A stretch of 64,000 bases of DNA from Sthenelais limicola (taxonomy: Eukaryota > Annelida > Polychaeta > Phyllodocida > Sigalionidae): assembly GCA_942159475.1 (NCBI GenBank), contig OW804094.1, positions 132,232,755-132,296,754 on the forward strand, in the 5' to 3' direction. The notes under the pieces were generated by a model. That model saw nothing but the letters and a program-made list of their open reading frames with translations, was not told the DNA's origin and made no database searches. This document shows positions 46,416-60,499 of the stretch, piece by piece (positions within the stretch are counted from its first letter, which is position 1; each line of letters opens with the position of its first letter). A program made the translations under genes and the position numbers.

Positions 46416-49400
46416 TATAGTATAGGCTAGCCTAAAACATGCCCCCCACCCCCACCCCCACACATGATAAGCCTATACACAAAGTGTAAAATAGGAGAAA
46501 AGAGTGTAAAAAAACGGCTTTTCGTGTAAAATGCGGCTTGAAGTTTTTTTTTTGTTTTTTTAAACTTGTTTAAAGTGCAACCTGTAAATTGATTTTAATT
46601 AATATCGGTACCGTAGGCTTACCGTATCACAACGAATTCATTCCCACCAAGTCCAGTAAGGTTTACATTATTATGACTGATTGCAGAAATGATCAATTTC
46701 AGATAGATAGCTAACGATTCCCCCGACGATTCCACTACTGGTCGGATAGCTAACATAAGATTGAGGGGCTAAGACTCGTAACTTATAGAGGAACATGTGT
46801 TAAACGCGGGTAAAACCATACTGTAACTTCCCTTTTATCGCTCAAATCAACATGATCAACAAAATATGTGATTCACATGTTTGATTTCACTTACCTTCTG
46901 AATATATCAGATCAGAACCCCCTTAGGTGATGTTCTAGGAACTATCACACAAATCAGCAGTATCGATACTTCAAAATCCTACTAAATAGATAAATGGAGA
47001 CTGCGGCGCTAAACGGGCACCTGCTTAGTGCCATTTCGTTTCCCGCAGAAGCAGATCCGCATTTTAGGAAGGGAAGATGGCGTTAAAATCTGGAGCGTGT
47101 ACTCATGGAACGAAAAGGTGTTGTTCGCATTTCGTGGATATGAGTTGAAGGGAAAGGAGAAGGAACCGGGAATGAAAGCCATTGATGGGAATTTGCTATT
47201 TGCTTTAAAAAAAACTTCACTATTTTACGTCCCTGTTTTTAGAAACTATTTCAATCCATGTGAAAATCTCATTTTAACACATGCAGTGTTTAGAAACCCC
47301 ATGAATGATCATGAATGATAGCTAATGATGAATGATGAATGACTCCCAATAATACAAAATTGCATTTCAAAGCGCCCGGAGGTACAGCCTACCATATTAT
47401 TTTTCACGAAATCCGATACAACGTATACAAAAGTTGGATGGATTAGATAATTTATAGAAATATTGAAGTATTAATACTTAAAATTTTAATTTTCAACAGG
47501 TACAATAACACTTATAGGCCTATACCGATAATAGTATAACATTTAATAGGCCTGTTGCGGCCTATATATTTTAGGCCTTAATTTTCACAATGCTATGAAT
47601 AATTAACTTTGATCGGCATGCACTTTCATTCGGAGCTTCGTTACAGATCAGCCAGTGATTGTTTAACAACTTTCAAAGGAGTCAGCGATTGTTGGTAGAT
47701 TATTCCACGCTTATACTATCTGACTCTGAGCCTTGTACAGAGGAAGGAACTATGCTTCTGGTTTTCATGGGCTTAATTTGTATAGAGGTTTACTGTACCG
47801 TATTGGAATGTTGTGAAAGGTAGGCCTATAGAAGGCGGTAATATATGTCCTGCTGTTTTATAAAATGAGGGACATTATTACGTTTGCCTTTAACTTCTCG
47901 AAGAATTCAACTTCAGAAGAAATAGCTAGAAATGACCACGCCCACCTAGACTAAGGAGAAAATAAGTTAGTCACTAATAAGTAATGGAATTTATTTTTTT
48001 TCTTTTTCATAATTCCTTATAATAAATGACGTACCCACATTTAATATTTTAAACATTGCAGAAAAAAAATCAAACATGCTTTTCTACCCAATCTTTCAAT
48101 TCATCAGTTTTTATGAAAAGTAACGTTAGGCCTATGTAGACGGTTGCTGTAAACACATTGGAACTTATCCTAATGTAAATTAAATTTTCCAACGTAGTTC
48201 ATCAAGTTGTCACTAGGATCGCATTGAACAAGTAGACCCTAAGCACTTCCCCGATCACGGGCTCTTGCCAAAGTAAATCAAAGAACAAACTTAATGCAGC
48301 AAAAAGCAAAGATAATCCAGGGAAATATGTTCAATGAAAACATACACTATTATTGGTTTTACTACTTGCTTTTATTGAAAGGTAGGTGCTCCTTCATTTA
48401 CATTTGTGAAAATAGACAATTTACAATGACCTTATAATCATCCTCGTAGTAATTCTTTGATAAGAAAATATGCCATGTTTCAAGTATTAATCACAGTGTT
48501 ATTGCATCTGTGCGGCGCATGCCGAGCCCGCTTCGCCTGTTTTGTGTGGGGCGCAACCAGGCTAATACAACCACCCCACGTGTCACACTATGCCCCAACC
48601 AAAATCAGGAACCAAACCGACCCCAGCAAAGGTCTCTCTGCCAGCAAACCCCTCTTCATAACCCTTTTTATTCCCCCCCCTCAATACATCAGTGCGACGA
48701 AAAACAATACTATGATGATGTCGGTGACAACGTTATTATTATACTGTGCCCTGGAACACATTTTGTTCTGTCTAATTATGGCATGGATGATCCGCTTAGA
48801 CAAATTTTATCCCAATTTCACTGGCATCCATTTCACCCCTGATGACTATACCAACCACATAACTATTCAAGTGTTGAAAAAGTAAACAGTATTACCTGAC
48901 AATAATGATTAATCACAACTGGTAATTCGTAGAGTATAATGAATGACATTACACCAAATCAGTAATCTCAGAATATCAAAATAAAAACAAATTTCATTAT
49001 TTGCTTCAAATATATGAAGAATTAACATCACCTTCTAAAACAACAATTTCACAAGACAATTTGAGATGGGTGTGGCATAGGCAACAGGAGGTTGATATTG
49101 CCAAGGTTACGGGCTCTTGCGACACTGTTTTAAGCACCTTTTTACAGATAATGTGGATCTACCACCTGTTTTTATGACAGTCCCTCCACACAGGGATCCG
49201 TAGAAGAAAACGCCATCTTGCTGCTATACACATCAGTGTCTTAAATCTTTTATAATCCATGACCCTACCCTCGACACGAGGCGGGTAAAAATACTAATAT
49301 ACAAGCAAACAATAACCCCGGAGAAGAATTGTAAAATGCATTTATAAAATGTCCTTTTATTAAATCAATTTCCATCGATTAAAAGATTGTCATGTTTCCC

Positions 49401-52400
49401 CCTCTAGTCTGAAATGTAGATCATATAATCGCTGAGAACCAGAAATTTCATTGCTAACATTATTGAAATAATTCAGATTTACCAGGCAGATTCTAAACAT
49501 TATGTCAAGATGCTGAGATATCACGTTTTGAAACATTTTAAGACATCTTCTGGCAACAACTTGGGATTCGTAAAATCAAGAGCATTGACAGTTACAGAAA
49601 TTGTCCCTATAGCGGGTCTTGTGTGGCTTTATCGCCACTTCACCACTAACAAAACATGGCAGAATGAACCTAGATTATAGTAACGCACGTCTCTCTTTGA
49701 TAGCACAATGAATCGAGTAGCAACATATACAAATGTTATTCCTCTTTTTCTGAGGCATACAAGCAGACATAATAAGACTATAATTAAATTGATTACACAA
49801 ATTAAAACGACAGCATACCGCATTCAAGTCTCTTTACTTCCCAACATGCACTGACCATATAGCCATTTACCCTTCCCTATAACCGCGTAAATGTGTACTA
49901 AAAGTTCATTTTCTCATTTGTCATTCGTACTATCGCTCATGTATACGCAAATACCTTTTTCTTTTACAAAATGGCTTAGCACATTCTTATAATCTGTGCA
50001 CTCAAGTGTCGAAACGACAAGCTGTCGTCAATCAAATTCAAATTAACATGTCTTCACATGTAAAACCTATAGGCCAACGAACCACTAAATTTCCCTATTC
50101 TAAAGCGCATCATATAGCGGAGAACTGACCAAATAGGAATCAAGCAAAAGGGGAATTGCTGACTGTAACAGGAGATAGAGAATGGCCGAGCTGATTCTGC
50201 AAGAATATGACTTGACAACGTAATCATCTTAATGGGTAAATGTTGTAGGGGGAACTGAGTGCGATGGGTCCCGGACTCAGCTCAGTTCAGTCATGAAACG
50301 AGATGACTGCTCAAGTTAGCGACGCAAAAATGCATCAACAATTCCTATTTCCTTCTGTGAAGTTGGGTAATTTCAAATCAGGGACCGATACCCCATGATT
50401 GAGCTTAAACGCTCGTTCTTGCAGGACCGTTAAGGGGATAGTGCAGTGAGTTCAAATGATTTTTCAAGTGAGGGTCCAAGGAAAGCATGAAACCCATTGA
50501 AATGCAGTGCCAGGGTTCATTAACTTTACCTTGCCACTGAGTACATTTGTATTTCTTTTTAATTTACCTCAATCAAAAGACAAGGCTGACATTTCTAGAT
50601 CATACAAGAACTGCTTAGCTGCCTACTGTTTGCATTATTTCTCCAATGAATAAATTGTTCATTATAGTTCATCTCAAGGGACAAGCATGGGGAAATTCAA
50701 TAACGATTTATTAACAAGGAGATCATTAATTTCGACCCAGCATTCAAGTTTGATACACAAATTGTACTCAACAAAATCTTGTTATTTTCCAATCGGAAAA
50801 AGGTTCGTGAGAATTTAACGAAACAAAATGAAATAACCCCAATTCTGGACTCAAAGTTGACCAGCTTTCTTTCGTTCCCACCTCAAAATCTAACAGTAAT
50901 TAAGCACGGGATATAGTGTATTTTCTTCACTACGTACATAACCAAGAAGTGACCACATTCATTCATTTGCTCAATTCAGCCCTCAGTTTTTACGCTACTT
51001 TATTTACATGATACGGTGCCATTTAAATTGACATAACAGATAGCAGTGGTGTATACTTGTTGTCACTGGTGAATTTGACCTACACAGTGAAAACCCTCCA
51101 ATAGATATATACACACACATATAAACGTGTATTAGTGTGCGTACATACACGTATATATACAAATCTTCTATTTACACTCATGCCTGGACGAGGGGCTCCC
51201 CAGATTATCCACCTTTTATTGTAACATTGAATTGTTTTCATGGCAACACCTAGACAAGGTTTCCAGCTTGGTTCGGTTGTATTTCCTTTTAAATCTTCGT
51301 TTTTTTGTTTTTGTTTCATCGCCCTGATCACTATTTTGGAAGACTCAGGATTTCTAATAGTAAAAAGACACCCTGGAATTTCTTTGTGTGTGAATGTATG
51401 TGTGTTTGTATTCTTTTTCGATAAAACTCCGGATCGTCATAAACATACAAATTCATAAGACAAAAGTGCTCACAAGCTATTCCAAGATCGTGTTTTAGAG
51501 AGAACCCTAAACTAAAACAAATCTCCGATTCGTGACAACTTAATTTCACCAGACCTGGAAGTAAATAGTCTCGTAGATTTAAAAGCCATGAAGTAAGTGT
51601 ATGCATCATCACAACCCTTCAAGCTATTTGCAGTAGAACAAAGGGAATAGCGATTGCCTGCGTCCATATCAATTTTGTTTTCTCAGTTCGCTGTTAGGAA
51701 GCACTAGTGGCCAGCATAGGATCGGGTGATGGAAGATATGGTTCATTTCATCCTCGTTATTCTGATTTAGACATATATATTTATGGCACAGGGGAGGGCA
51801 CGAACATGATGCGTGCGGGTCCGTCAGGTTTTGGCCACAAACAATAGGTTTGACCCACCGTATATACGCAAATATAATTCTGGGATCATCCACCACATCA
51901 GGTTTTATACCATAAGTGAGAGAACTTTACCCGCGGCCGTTACGATGCCAGGTTCCGCCACTGCAAAACTTGGAATGCAAACTGAACGGTTTCACCCTTA
52001 CAAAGAAACGAGCGCTGTCAATTATAAAAAGCCACCTGAATACTAGTGGTGGCTCACCTACGTCTCTCTCTCCCTTTCTCTCTCACACACAATCACCCAT
52101 ACATATAATTTGTTTACCCAATTATACAACTAAATCAAAATAAATGCAGTAATGATAATTAGTCTCTGTACGGAGGACACGCTAACAAATCAAGGCTAGA
52201 TCTATGCCTGTTTTGGTTATGTCACGGACAGACAGTATTGCTTATAGATTTACACAACAAGGCGATCAGATTCACAGATTCGTTATAGCCAGAGATGAAA
52301 ACATTGATCGGTGTGGGTGGTGCGCTGGTCCTGACAATGTGAGAAAACATATACAAGTACAAGTTGTCTCCTCTTTAAACTAGTGGATTTTACATTTTAC

Positions 52401-54079
52401 CCATATCAAGCATGAATGAGAGATTAAGATGAAGCACAGGATTTTTTTCTCCGAGTTACGCCGGCGAAGTTTTATATATACCTATGTAATTTAGTATCAC
52501 CATGTCACATACATAATGGTGCTCTAGTTCAGCCAGCCAGAAATTATGTCCCCCAAGAAAGGGTAAAACTTGTATTTATCATTAAAAACGCAACTTATCA
52601 GCAGGAATGAAAGATGACCCGGCCCTCGCTGACACATGGTTTCATAAGAACTGTCCGGTTTGACTTCAAGAAGACACTCCGAAACTTGATAGTTATGTAC
52701 ATCTACAAAAAGATCTATGATGCTTAATCCAGCAGTACTTGTGTAAGCTCCGGGCTGAGTGGTGGTTAGGTATTGGTGAAACTCTCGGATTTACGTGTTC
52801 CATTAAAGACCAAGGCACTTTGATCACTATATCCCTCTTGTTTATCTTCATCCACGACACAACATCCAGAATATCTCTTTTTGTAACTGTCCACAAAACC
52901 TCGACTTCCAGTCAGGTTTCATTGGGTTTCTCACTTTTTTTCCATCAATGTATTTGGAGGATAGAAAGACGGCTTTGCCTGCCTGCATGATTGATTGATT
53001 GTATGGATGCAGCGATGTTCGGACTAAGTAATGAAAATAAATCCCTTTTAAAAAGGTTGCATCCTCATGAACAGCGATGCAAACACCGGGTGGGGGCTGG
53101 AAACATGAACCCCCCACCAGAGCACCACGACCCTTCCACAAGCATCTGACTCCAGATCCTTGCTTATCATCATAATGTGGCTCATGTATGTCCGCTGAAG
53201 CATGATCGAAGCCTTGGTTACAAATCCTGATGTGCTCGGTTTTTTTTGTAGTGGCTTAAAATCTAATGGGTATGTAAGGATATATGTATATAATGAATAT
53301 ATCTACAATTTGTACACGGATACATGATAGCAAAATACTCCCCAGAGTTCCCAAGCTGCGTTGCCTAGAGATATAAGAGTGCCAGCTATAAGCACTAACG
53401 AAATCAAATCAATAAAATGTACAGTCTATTATTTTTATACAATTTTAAAAACTATAAATTGTCTGCAATAGATGCCGCTATAAAAATTGAAAAAAGCCTT
53501 CTCCTTCAAAATATTCCCAAGTCCTCTTGTGTTGAGAGGAAGCGTAATACAGGCGATAATGATAATTCATAATCAGGCTACTTAGAATCAAGTTAAAATG
53601 ATATTGTTCCTTTTCTACACGTTTTTATACGTATACTCATATGTATATGCTCAGGTAGTCATTCCACCTGCCTCACTTGGATGGCCAAATTGTTACTGGG
53701 TCGACGGCGTAGTAGCCTTCTCAGGGGGTACAAAAACAATACACAACCCCTTCTGGAGGCACCCACAATGAACTAGCAGTCCCCCATGGTAGGGGAAGCT
53801 GTCACTAATTGATGGGATGAAGATGGCGTGAGTGGACGAAGGTGACAATGAATGAGCGCGGACATCTTATGCCGCGGACGTAGTAGAAGACGACGAAGAC
53901 GAACAACAGTTTTTGCCCCATTAGTTACTCGATTCTCAACTTTATGTCTCCTGCCGCCGCCACAGAAAGCCTTCCAGCTTCTATCGTTGAGCAGCAGCAG
54001 AAGGGGCAGATCCGGAAGCAGTGGTTGACAAGACCGTCACAAGGGGGCAGCACATCCCGGTCACCTGCCCAGTGCCTCT

Positions 54080-57000
54080 CTACACCACCTCCATGCCGTC
54101 CGGGGAGAACAACTCCTTGTGTAGGGCGGGGAACTCCACCGTCGGGTTGGCTTGTTTGAATTTGTTCAGCACTCGGATGTGCTTCATGCCAAGTTCTCTT
54201 AAGACAGGTAATTTTTCCAGCAGGGCAATCTTGAACTCGGCATCCTCCGTATGCACCTTGCCGATCTCCAACTTCAAAGCTGCTTCTATCTTCTCACCAA
54301 GCTTTTGTATCGAGGCGGCATCCTGGACACCCGGTCGATCTGTAAAGGGCAGTGGAAATGTGTCAATATGCTTCAACCATATATATACGCTTAATTTTAT
54401 AGGCAATGGAATAAGGCTAAATAATGTAATAACTAAATACCTCCAAGCTAAAACGTCAGAACATAAGCTTCCTTATTGTATGAAAGATCCATATTTACAA
54501 ACTAGGTTTTTTTGCGGGCTCAATTCTTATATTCCTTATTATATCCTCAACGTAACAATAAGTACTAGAAATCGCGGAAAATACAATCAATTATATTATT
54601 AAGTAGTTGGCTGCTAATTATGTGTGTATGTAAATTCCATGTTAAATTATTGTTTCAAAAGCAAAGACCAAAGTAGAATTGACACATCACTTACTTGGAT
54701 TAATGAGGACAAACGAGCAGATTAAAGAAAGTTCTGTTTCCGTTAAGTTCAAAGAAATCAATTCCTTAGCAAATTCGAAGATACTGGTCATGGCTTCTTT
54801 TTCTTCTTCATCTGAAAGGGAAAGCATATCAACATATTGACTGGAACTTCTTTGAATGGCACAGTTTACTACGTAAGAGATTAAATAGATTAACTAAGCG
54901 GATACAATTGGAATACGTCATCACATTGTATGCCACTGCATGATTAGAGACTATTGGGATTATTTCTACAGCTGGAAAGGACCAATCATATGTTGCGATG
55001 GTTGGAAAAAGAAGGTATTCTAGAAAAATGATCCACTTACTGAGATTTGAGAATGCTTCTAGCGGGACGAAGGCTGACCCGAAGATAACTCTGTTACTTT
55101 GTAAATCATAGGCGCGACATAACCGCAGCAGTGCTATCTCGAAACTTCCTGGAAAACGAATGGAAAGAGTATTTTGTAGGCGTGTTATTATTGACCTAGA
55201 AATCATCACCCACATTGGTTCTATTTTCAAATTTAAGCTTTCAAAACACAATTTACATTCAACTACAAACAGTACTAAAACGGATCACATTATACTATCG
55301 TAGATTAGGAAAGAGTGAGTAAAAATAGATTGTGTGAATAATACGGTAAATTTCAGTTACTGAACAAAACCAGTTACAGAACTAAACAACATTGGAGTTG
55401 CCATGGATCTTAGACGTCATTGTCTCTTCCATAACAAGGGACATTTTGTAAGTCACCAGGAGAGATCGTTAGACGAGTTCTTGGAATAAAAATCATCAAA
55501 TGAATACCTGAGGTGTTGACGTAAGGAGTTTCCGACGCCTGCATTATCATAGATTTTCTTCTCACATAATTAAAACCCTCCAACAACCTCCTACTTTATT
55601 GAGTCATGTCAAGAATAATTAGGAAAGTAATTACCTCCTTTAAGTAGCATAATTTGGTCGTCTTGAAGAAGACTCATGAAACCAGGGACCATTTTGGCGA
55701 ACTCGATAATGTTCTGTACCGTCATCGTCACTTTCTCTGCTATCTCCACCCACAACTGTTCATGTGACTGGAATGAGATACAAAGTTAGAATTATATTAA
55801 CATGAATGTGAATGGTAGAAGTCTGAGGTAAGATGCATTTGAAAATGTATAATGTCAAACATCAGCTTGATTATCTAATATCTTGGATCTATAAGACTCT
55901 CAACACAGGAAACTTGCAAGGAATAAGAACCAATATAGACCACGACTTAACCCGAATATTACTCATTCAAACCAGGAAGGGTGGTTCAGAAAGGTATTGT
56001 TTATATATAGAAGGGCAGTCTTTCGTAAAATTGTCCCCAGCACAGCATAAAGGATGCATATACATCCTATAGCTGCCAACACAACGGTTCAAAACCTAAG
56101 TACCATAAAGCCTCTATTAGAAGACTCCATCTCTAAATTTATAGATTTCCCAGTGGACTTTCAGTTTTTAATGTACGCTTTAATTGTAATGCAATAAAGC
56201 CGATTCCTTTCAATCACGTCTAATGAATTTGCTAATAAAAACATGGTCATCTATAAATTAAGGTCACTAAAGTATTCATTGGATGAGCTCCCGTTTTAGA
56301 ACTTATCTTACGAGTATTTTCAAACAGATCCTCAAATAGAAGGGTTTACGGTACTTATGGTTGGATGTCGACCTGGCTTCCAAGAATAGAGAAGTGTGAA
56401 ATCAGGAGAAAAATATTTACCATGCTCCTGTAGTTGTTCAATTGTTCCTGTGGTATTTGTTGCCCTCTCATCGTCTCAATTTGCTGGTTGGAGAAGAAAC
56501 ACGTCCTTGTGTGAGCATCGAATACGGCCTTTGTTAACACTCCTGGAAAAATGAGAAGGGCGTAGATAAGAAAAAAGAACAGGGGTTTGATAGGACTTAA
56601 ATTGCAAAAAGGAAAAAAACCCAACTGAAACTCTTCCCAATACACTAAACGACTATTGTAATTCGTGCTTTAAAATGTAATCAGAATAAAAACGTTTATT
56701 TAGCAATATTTTAGTGGGATGGTGCTAAAGTGACCCGCTTCCTTGAGTTGTACGATACCCGACTGTTTTCTTGGTGATAAAATATATCAATAGATTTTTT
56801 ACCTAAGTCGATGTCTTCTGTGTTCTTGAAGATGGCAGCTTGTGCAGGGTCCGCAGTGGTATAGACTGTTGGGTCGACAGTGACAGGGGCGAATGTGGTG
56901 GCCATGGTGGCCTGTGCAGGGTATGTGGTAGGGTAGCCGTTAGGTTGGTAGAACGGTGGTTGGGTATATCTGCAAATAACAAATTATTACATATGTAATA

Positions 57001-60000
57001 GCCGCCCATCGTGTTTAGTGTTGAGAATCCACGATAAGCGAAGCTTCGAGTGGATTTCAAATCCACGAGAAGCGCAGAAGACAAGGTGTCATTAATTTAT
57101 ACATTGACAATAAGATCAGATACCTGTGAACATTTATTTATTGATTAAAACAAATTATCACTCCAAACTCCATGTTCAGGTCAGTTCAACTAAAGCTTGC
57201 ATTTGATAACGGACAACAAAATATATTGCAGCATTATATTTTACTGTGTGATCCCAAATTCCGAAGCAGAATATATAGCATCGAACAGACATTTTATAGG
57301 ATGCCCCCCTGCTACAAGGTGTCTCAAAGACTCCCTTCTCAATATATGCCCAACGAATTATGATTGTTGACTCTTTATGTTCTTTTCATGGAGGTATATC
57401 TCTGTTTAAATATTGGAAAAATAAATGAAAAAATTATGACATGGGGGTAAGACCAAACAGTGGATGGAATAAAGTTTTTGAAGAGACATGACGAGCATAC
57501 GTGAGTGAGAGCACGACACTATGACCCCAGCATCAATGCAGGGAAACAATCTATCAATCAATTACCCCAATAGACCCGTGTTATGGATGGGAACCAGGCG
57601 ATGGACTGGAGAGTGAATGAATTCATACTCAGTAGCTATCGCTTCAACTAACTCGATAAATGATTGGTCGATATCAAAAGCTTTCACTCATTCCTCCAAA
57701 ACATAACACTTTAACAGCAGAATTACATTATGAATCACTTGTGTTCCTCAACAACTCCGGGATTGTCTGTCTTTCTTTATAATTTGAACCTCAAAGCAGC
57801 CATGTATCATATTCTAGTAGTCTTACGAGGCAAACACCTGCTAACACTTCAAGCTGCAAAAATCATCTACGGTACTTTATAATTTATATGGAAGATAACA
57901 TCATTAAATCGTTGAATCACTTAAGTTCAATACCGATCCTTCCTACTTACGTGGTATACGTGTTATTATTGTTTGGGGTTGTGCCATTGTAGGGAGTTCC
58001 ATCTGGTGCTAAACCTCCATTTATCCTAATCTGTTTATGGAAATTAGCTTCATCCTCTACCTTCTCTCGTTGTTTTTTGGACATTCGACCAAATTTTACA
58101 GCTGCAAAAAAGGAAGTACGAGAATGACATTACATACCAACCATCAAGCGTCGCGAACACAATCATTACATTATGTACAGTCAAATGCCACATGTGAATC
58201 ACTATGATAAAAAAAAAGTTCTCAAAAGTCAGAATTAAAGATTCACAGAAAGGATATAAATTACAATCCAAAAATGAATTGTACAATTTAATAGTGTCAA
58301 GGAGGTGAAAATCCAGATTTATATTCGATAATAACCCTGAATTAATTTAACCAAAATGATGATTACACATAAATACGCATAAATTAGGTTTTTAAAAAAG
58401 TTCCATTCTTGTAGTCTTTGACAATCATATGTTTGCCTACTTTATTGAGTTATTCTGAGGGATTTGAAAGATGCTAACCCATCGGATTAAAAAGAAAATC
58501 AAAACTGTTTCAAGGAGAGGGCAAAAAACACAGCTCTATTCATCAGAGATATCAGGTATCTGGCGGCAGTCGAGCCAGGGGCCATTAAGAAAAGGAGTGT
58601 GAATCTGGTGCGAGATATTTGCTTCTGCACAAGAGCCATACCAGCGTATAATACTGGTGTATGTTAAGGAAGGTGTTAGGATGGGTAGGGAATGGAAACG
58701 GAGCTCTAGAGCTGACAATGTGCGCCGTTCTGCACCTGATACAGTCGGTAGTGAGTAAATATCAGTGATTATACGGTAGGTAAGACTGAATGGTACAGAC
58801 TGCCAACCAGACCGTGTCGCTGATGGCCACCCGATACTTATTCACAACAACCTATTGTCGTGCTCAGCCCTATCTTCTACTAGTACAGCTCCTTCTCCTC
58901 ATCCTCACAGGAGACACCTTTCTAAAACTCTTTGTTTGTTGAAAAAAAAGAACTCGGTTATTCTAATCCCGTATCGGTCTGTATTGCGCACATTTCTGTA
59001 ACCACGGTTTGAAGAAAAATCAAGCCTCCTCTGAATCGCTCAATTAATTTTTACCGGCGCTCACGATCTAAGAAAGCAATTTCCACCTCACCTATTTCAA
59101 TCTCCATATTTTTAATGTAAGATTGGACAGTGTTGGTGCAATAATAAGAAAACCAAGTTATTCCTCAAGACAGGATGGGAATGAGAATGACAAAAGGGAA
59201 TTTAGAGGGTTAAAACTCGGAATCCTTATTTTCTGACCAGTACAAGCTATCACTAAACACTGGAGAGCGTTTGTATTAGCCCATTCAGATCTCCTCGGCT
59301 GATAAGAGGTATCATTACAGCCACTTCAAGTTCAATTCCGAATTTTAGCACGGAATTCACCAGGTAAAAACTCACGAACTTAGTCCTTGATTTTATAACA
59401 AAAATCCCTAGGCTAAAATAAAATATACACCCTTCAGGCTTCCTTTAAATATGCGACGTATAAAAACATACATAGGCGAGTTCAAGGTTTTCCACTTCCA
59501 CTTCATGCCAATTAAAAACGTTCTAAAATAAAGTGGTAATAACTGCTGAACGTTAGGATAAGGTATCGCATTCAGTTAGCTAGTTTCCTCTCTCACTCTG
59601 ATATGACCAAATATATAGGAAGGTTTAGTGTTAAATGGGGCGTAAAGCAAGCAACCCCCACCTCCCCCACTAATCCCCAGCCTATAATAAGTAACCCCCA
59701 CGTCCCTAATTTCCCCCCACTAATTCCCAGTCTATAATTAAGGTTCTGCGAAAACTAGAAAGCTATCACTCTCTGAAATCTATGTGTTGGATTTTGGTAA
59801 AGTCTTATTATTTTATCTATTTGAGTGAATACAAACTAAATAAAACCAAACCATTTAAGAAAGCCCGCATATTAGTTTAGGTAAGTTTCAGATGGCGGTA
59901 CACTTTAGATGGGATCTATTTCACCATCGTTTCTGCAGTGACAAAGGACCTGTCAAAGCTACTTTCCCTGTTAGGCATTTTTCTTATACCTGTAACACCA

Positions 60001-60499
60001 GGCTTTTAATAGGATCATATGATGAATGGAAGAGGGTCCAATAGCGAATATAATCACTCACTAAACAAATCATCCTGAAAGCCGTCCATTGGACCTTTCT
60101 GCACCGAATATGACAGACACTGGACGATGATTTATGAACACCAGTTTTGAAAGCACCCCCATCCATAACTAGTGGAAAAAATATCCTTAAATAACACTTA
60201 AAAGGCACACGGGCACTCACATGGTTGGATTATTGTACTTGATCATACAAACGATACAGTGTTTGTTCGCTGATTAAGATATTATTAGTACTTTGTTTAG
60301 AAATTTAAGTATTAAACGAAACATATCTGGAAGGGAGAATAGAAAGAGAATACCCACCATCTCTGGACATGCCCAAGGCGAGACATTTTTGTAGTCGACA
60401 GTACTGACAGCGGTTTCTGTTTACTCTGTCAATGACGCAGTTTTTGTTCCGCGGACACTGATAGTTGACAGGGCCAGCCTGACTCCGCCTGAAGAACCC
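54080..60499 (-). CDS. ROR/HR3-type nuclear receptor (NR1F), N terminus missing
   Basis: Eight exons: 60358-60499, 57951-58101, 56803-56969, 56421-56542, 55635-55767, 55041-55148, 54695-54811 and 54080-54339; 399 residues in frame. The first begins [20 protein letters not shown], the second zinc finger, followed by [20 protein letters not shown]; the next gives the C-terminal extension [18 protein letters not shown], the signature of ROR/HR3 that selects the half-site. A Pro/Thr/Tyr-rich hinge follows, then the ligand-binding domain with [20 protein letters not shown] and DDQIMLLKG, ending in the AF-2 helix region FPALHKELF. Such receptors bind single AGGTCA half-sites as monomers and act in moulting, circadian or developmental control. 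The first zinc finger and A/B domain were not found up to 64000 and lie upstream of the window. No defect is seen in the part present. Confidence 0.96.
58102..60357. other. Receptor intron inside the DNA-binding region
   Basis: 2.26 kb with no coding exon found. It includes a fragment similar to the dispersed repeat (GGCGTAAAGCAAGCAACC near 59639) and duplicated CCCCCACTAATYCCCAG text at about 59665-59735. Confidence 0.45.

Larger units (their letters stand above)
44528..54079. other. Long gene-poor stretch upstream of TGS1 and downstream of the receptor
   Basis: Apart from the element at 45308-46415 I see no supported gene. Its left part must hold the TGS1 5' exon and promoter; its right part the receptor's 3' untranslated region. 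Simple sequence includes a TG run at 44600-44620 followed by G runs at 44621-44631 and 44637-44646, and a C-rich/CA patch near 46440. Minus-strand AATAAA candidates lie near 50999-51004 and 49356. Confidence 0.4.

Noticed and set aside
47028..47318. Plus-strand frames near an AAGATGGCG (YY1-like) motif at about 47074
   Set aside because: Could mark a transcription start, but neither frame resembles a known protein and no downstream exon was found.
48457..48885. 142-codon plus-strand frame
   Set aside because: No domain, no splice context and a competing 110-codon frame over the same bases; composition looks non-coding.
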